From positions 2,628-9,829 of the forward strand of contig MHWZ01000001.1 in NCBI GenBank assembly GCA_001825475.1: a DNA stretch of 7,202 bases. The letters are read 5' to 3'. Positions 5,205 through 7,202 of this stretch are shown in pieces; within the stretch, counting starts at the first letter, position 1, and each line of letters begins with the position of its first letter. A model generated the notes under the pieces. It ran no database searches. It saw only the letters and a program-made list of their open reading frames with translations, and was not told the DNA's origin. Both the position numbers and the translations under genes were made by a program. This DNA is from Candidatus Zambryskibacteria bacterium RIFOXYD2_FULL_43_10 (lineage in GTDB: Bacteria; Patescibacteriota; Minisyncoccia; Phycocordibacterales; Zambryskibacteraceae).

Positions 5205-7202
5205 ATGCCAACACCTAACCTACTATCATTTCAAAGAGATGCGATCGAAACACTGACAACGGTGTTTGTTCAACAGTGGAAGAAAGTTGGCCGACAACTT
5301 CCTATCGTCTTCAAATCTCCAACGGGTAGCGGCAAGACACTTATGGCCGCACATTTTGTGCGCGGGCTCAATCATCTCCCTCAATGGGACGAGGATAAGT
5401 CCTTTATCTGGATCACATTCAGTGACGACCTTGCGATGCAAAGTCGAAACAAGTTCAAGGAGTATTTCAACAATAACCTCGAGAACGGCTTACTAACTGT
5501 CGCGGACATAAATCAGGGACAGCTCAAATCAAACGAGATTCTCTTCCTAAACTGGCAGAAAGTTGTATCCGAAGCGGCGGAAAGCCGAGTGCTACGTAGA
5601 CCAGAAAAGGATGACCCTCTTTTCAAAGAACGCGGAAAATACTTCGAAGATGTTATTGATGGCACTAAAGCAAAGAAACGGGAAATTGTTCTCATTATTG
5701 ATGAGGCGCACAAAAGCAAAGGAACTCGTCTCGCTCAAAACATAATAGACTACATAGACCCGAAGATCATACTGCACATTACTGCAACGCCTGAAGAAGT
5801 AGATGAACTTGAGGCATATCGACAGAAGAGTTTCATAGAAGTGGATCGAGAACCTGTTGTAATCCAAGGCCTTATAAAAGAGAAGATCGTCCTGCAAAGT
5901 GATGAGGACCTCAAAGGATATGGTAAGAAGGATCTCGATGAGGTACTGCTCGACTTGGGGCTCAGTAAACGTGAGCAACTCAAAGCCGAGTTCAAAGCTA
6001 TGAGCAAAAACATCAATCCTTTGATGCTCATTCAGCTACCAAATGACGATAAAGAACTAACTGCAACTGGAGACAAGACGAAGGAAGAAGTGGTAACGGC
6101 TTACCTAAAACATAAAGGAATACCCGAACATAGAATTGCTAGATGGTTTGATAAGCACCCGCGCCCATCGGGATTGGAAGACATCGATGATGAACACGAT
6201 TTCTTACTATTCAAGCAAGCGGCAGGTACGGGCTGGGATTGTCCTCGCGCAGGAGTGCTCGTGATGTTCCGAGAGATCAAGTCAAAGAAATTCTATACCC
6301 AAACCATCGGACGTATTTTGCGTATGCCGGAGCCTCATCTGAAGGACGATTACAATGACCACCCTGCGCTTCGTCTCGGGTATCTCTATACGAACTACAA
6401 GCGGAAGGAAGTCGAGATACCAGATCAATCTGATAACAACAAACCTATCACTCAGAAAGCAGTAAGAAAGGACGGTATAAAAAATGTCGACCTGCCGACT
6501 ATTTATGCTTCCCGTGTCGATTATGGTGACATACCCCGCTCAATGATTTTCCAAAAGAGCTTCATTGACTCAATGAACTCATACTTTGGACTTACATCAA
6601 AGGATATCCTCGGCGCGGCGCAAAAGAAACTCGAAAAGAAAGGTGTTGATATAAGCGCCTCGCTACCAAACCGTATAGTCGCAAACGCAGAGTTTGAGGA
6701 CTTCGATCAGCTTGCGTATGATTTCGTCAAAAAAGGCGATGATGTCTCACTTGAGATGTCTATCAACGATGTCGAAAAAACATTCAACTACCTCTGCTAC
6801 AAACTCTTGAAGGAGCAGAGTGACGAACAAGCTAAATACTCAAACATCGCTCGATCATGGAGCGTCCTGAAATCCGCAACGCGACTATGGATGGAGAGTG
6901 TATTTGAACCAGATAGTGATTACTACTACCGAGTATTCGTGAAAGACATTCAGCAGGATGCCTCAAGTGTGTTCCGCCCAGCCATCACAAAAGCCCTAAG
7001 GGACTTCAAACCAACGCGAGAGAAACTAATTGAAGAGAAGAGGAAGAAGCTCGAAGAGGCACAGATACACTCATTCACTCTACTCGACGAGTATGGCTAC
7101 ACTGACGATTACGAAGAAATTCCTCAAGCGTTGTGTGCGCTCGACAAGTTCTACGTACTCCCTGATTACTCAGGCCGTGATAATGAGATGAAGTTAAAGG
7201 AT
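5205..7202 (+). CDS. res: Type III restriction enzyme subunit Res, partial (first 666 codons)
   Basis: The frame is open from ATG 5205, 4 nt after the mod stop, to the window's last base. It encodes an SF2 helicase/translocase. The motifs are FQRDAIETL (9-17, Q-motif-like), Walker A SPTGSGKT (38-45), DEAH (166-169), TATP (193-196), GTGWDCPRAGVLV (341-353) and QTIGRILRMPEP (366-377, motif VI). Res uses ATP hydrolysis to communicate between sites and then cuts DNA with a C-terminal PD-(D/E)XK domain. That domain is expected beyond the window, since type III Res proteins usually reach about 900-1000 residues. Charged helices near 600-625 (TREKLIEEKRKKLEE) form a linker. No stop or frameshift was seen in my translation. 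No clear RBS is present, so coupling to mod is likely. The call as Res rather than another helicase rests on the motif set plus the adjacent mod. Confidence 0.93.
   Translation, partial: MPTPNLLSFQRDAIETLTTVFVQQWKKVGRQLPIVFKSPTGSGKTLMAAHFVRGLNHLPQWDEDKSFIWITFSDDLAMQSRNKFKEYFNNNLENGLLTVADINQGQLKSNEILFLNWQKVVSEAAESRVLRRPEKDDPLFKERGKYFEDVIDGTKAKKREIVLIIDEAHKSKGTRLAQNIIDYIDPKIILHITATPEEVDELEAYRQKSFIEVDREPVVIQGLIKEKIVLQSDEDLKGYGKKDLDEVLLDLGLSKREQLKAEFKAMSKNINPLMLIQLPNDDKELTATGDKTKEEVVTAYLKHKGIPEHRIARWFDKHPRPSGLEDIDDEHDFLLFKQAAGTGWDCPRAGVLVMFREIKSKKFYTQTIGRILRMPEPHLKDDYNDHPALRLGYLYTNYKRKEVEIPDQSDNNKPITQKAVRKDGIKNVDLPTIYASRVDYGDIPRSMIFQKSFIDSMNSYFGLTSKDILGAAQKKLEKKGVDISASLPNRIVANAEFEDFDQLAYDFVKKGDDVSLEMSINDVEKTFNYLCYKLLKEQSDEQAKYSNIARSWSVLKSATRLWMESVFEPDSDYYYRVFVKDIQQDASSVFRPAITKALRDFKPTREKLIEEKRKKLEEAQIHSFTLLDEYGYTDDYEEIPQALCALDKFYVLPDYSGRDNEMKLKD

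Noticed and set aside
5592..6031. Minus-strand frames opposite res
   Set aside because: They are antisense to a helicase frame with the full SF2 motif set, and they have Ser/Phe-rich compositions expected of antisense shadows.

Overview
The window is bacterial accessory DNA, and probably a defence island. Its largest part is a rightward gene cluster ending in a type III restriction-modification system: mod is complete, and res runs off the right edge. Two unusual small genes lie directly upstream on the same strand and overlap or abut mod. One is a Panacea/YwgA-like protein and the other a proteasome-like Ntn-hydrolase. No rRNA, tRNA, CRISPR array or complete transposon was found. TGA is used as a stop (2578-2580 and 3372-3374), which argues against lineages that recode TGA. 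The sequence does not fix the taxon. Moderate base composition, DUF4143-type ATPases and type III systems would suit many environmental bacteria, including candidate phyla, but that is only a guess.

Left part (1-1580, minus strand): a small Cys-rich zinc-ribbon-like protein (99-290) lies 6 nt downstream of an AAA_14/DUF4143 ATPase (297-1580), so the two are probably co-transcribed leftward. Middle part (1581-2136): a compact divergent regulatory region has a perfect 9+9 bp dyad (1617-1643) that covers the -10 of a plausible rightward promoter. A 74-aa orphan small protein (1664-1888) follows, then about 250 nt with no convincing gene. The right end of that gap carries a strong Shine-Dalgarno sequence placed for a five-codon leader ORF (MILWK) whose stop overlaps an in-frame ATG of the next gene.

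Right part (2137-7202, plus strand): four genes read as one operon. The Panacea/YwgA-like gene overlaps the Ntn-hydrolase gene by ATGA. The Ntn-hydrolase stop is 2 nt before the mod ATG, and the mod stop is 4 nt before the res ATG. None of the three inner junctions has a convincing Shine-Dalgarno sequence, so translational coupling is likely. Mod would methylate the host recognition sites and, with Res, form the ATP-dependent restriction complex. The first two genes could be a regulator/effector pair, a toxin-antitoxin-like guard or a protease arm attached to the restriction system. Their tight physical linkage to mod-res is the most interesting point in this window.
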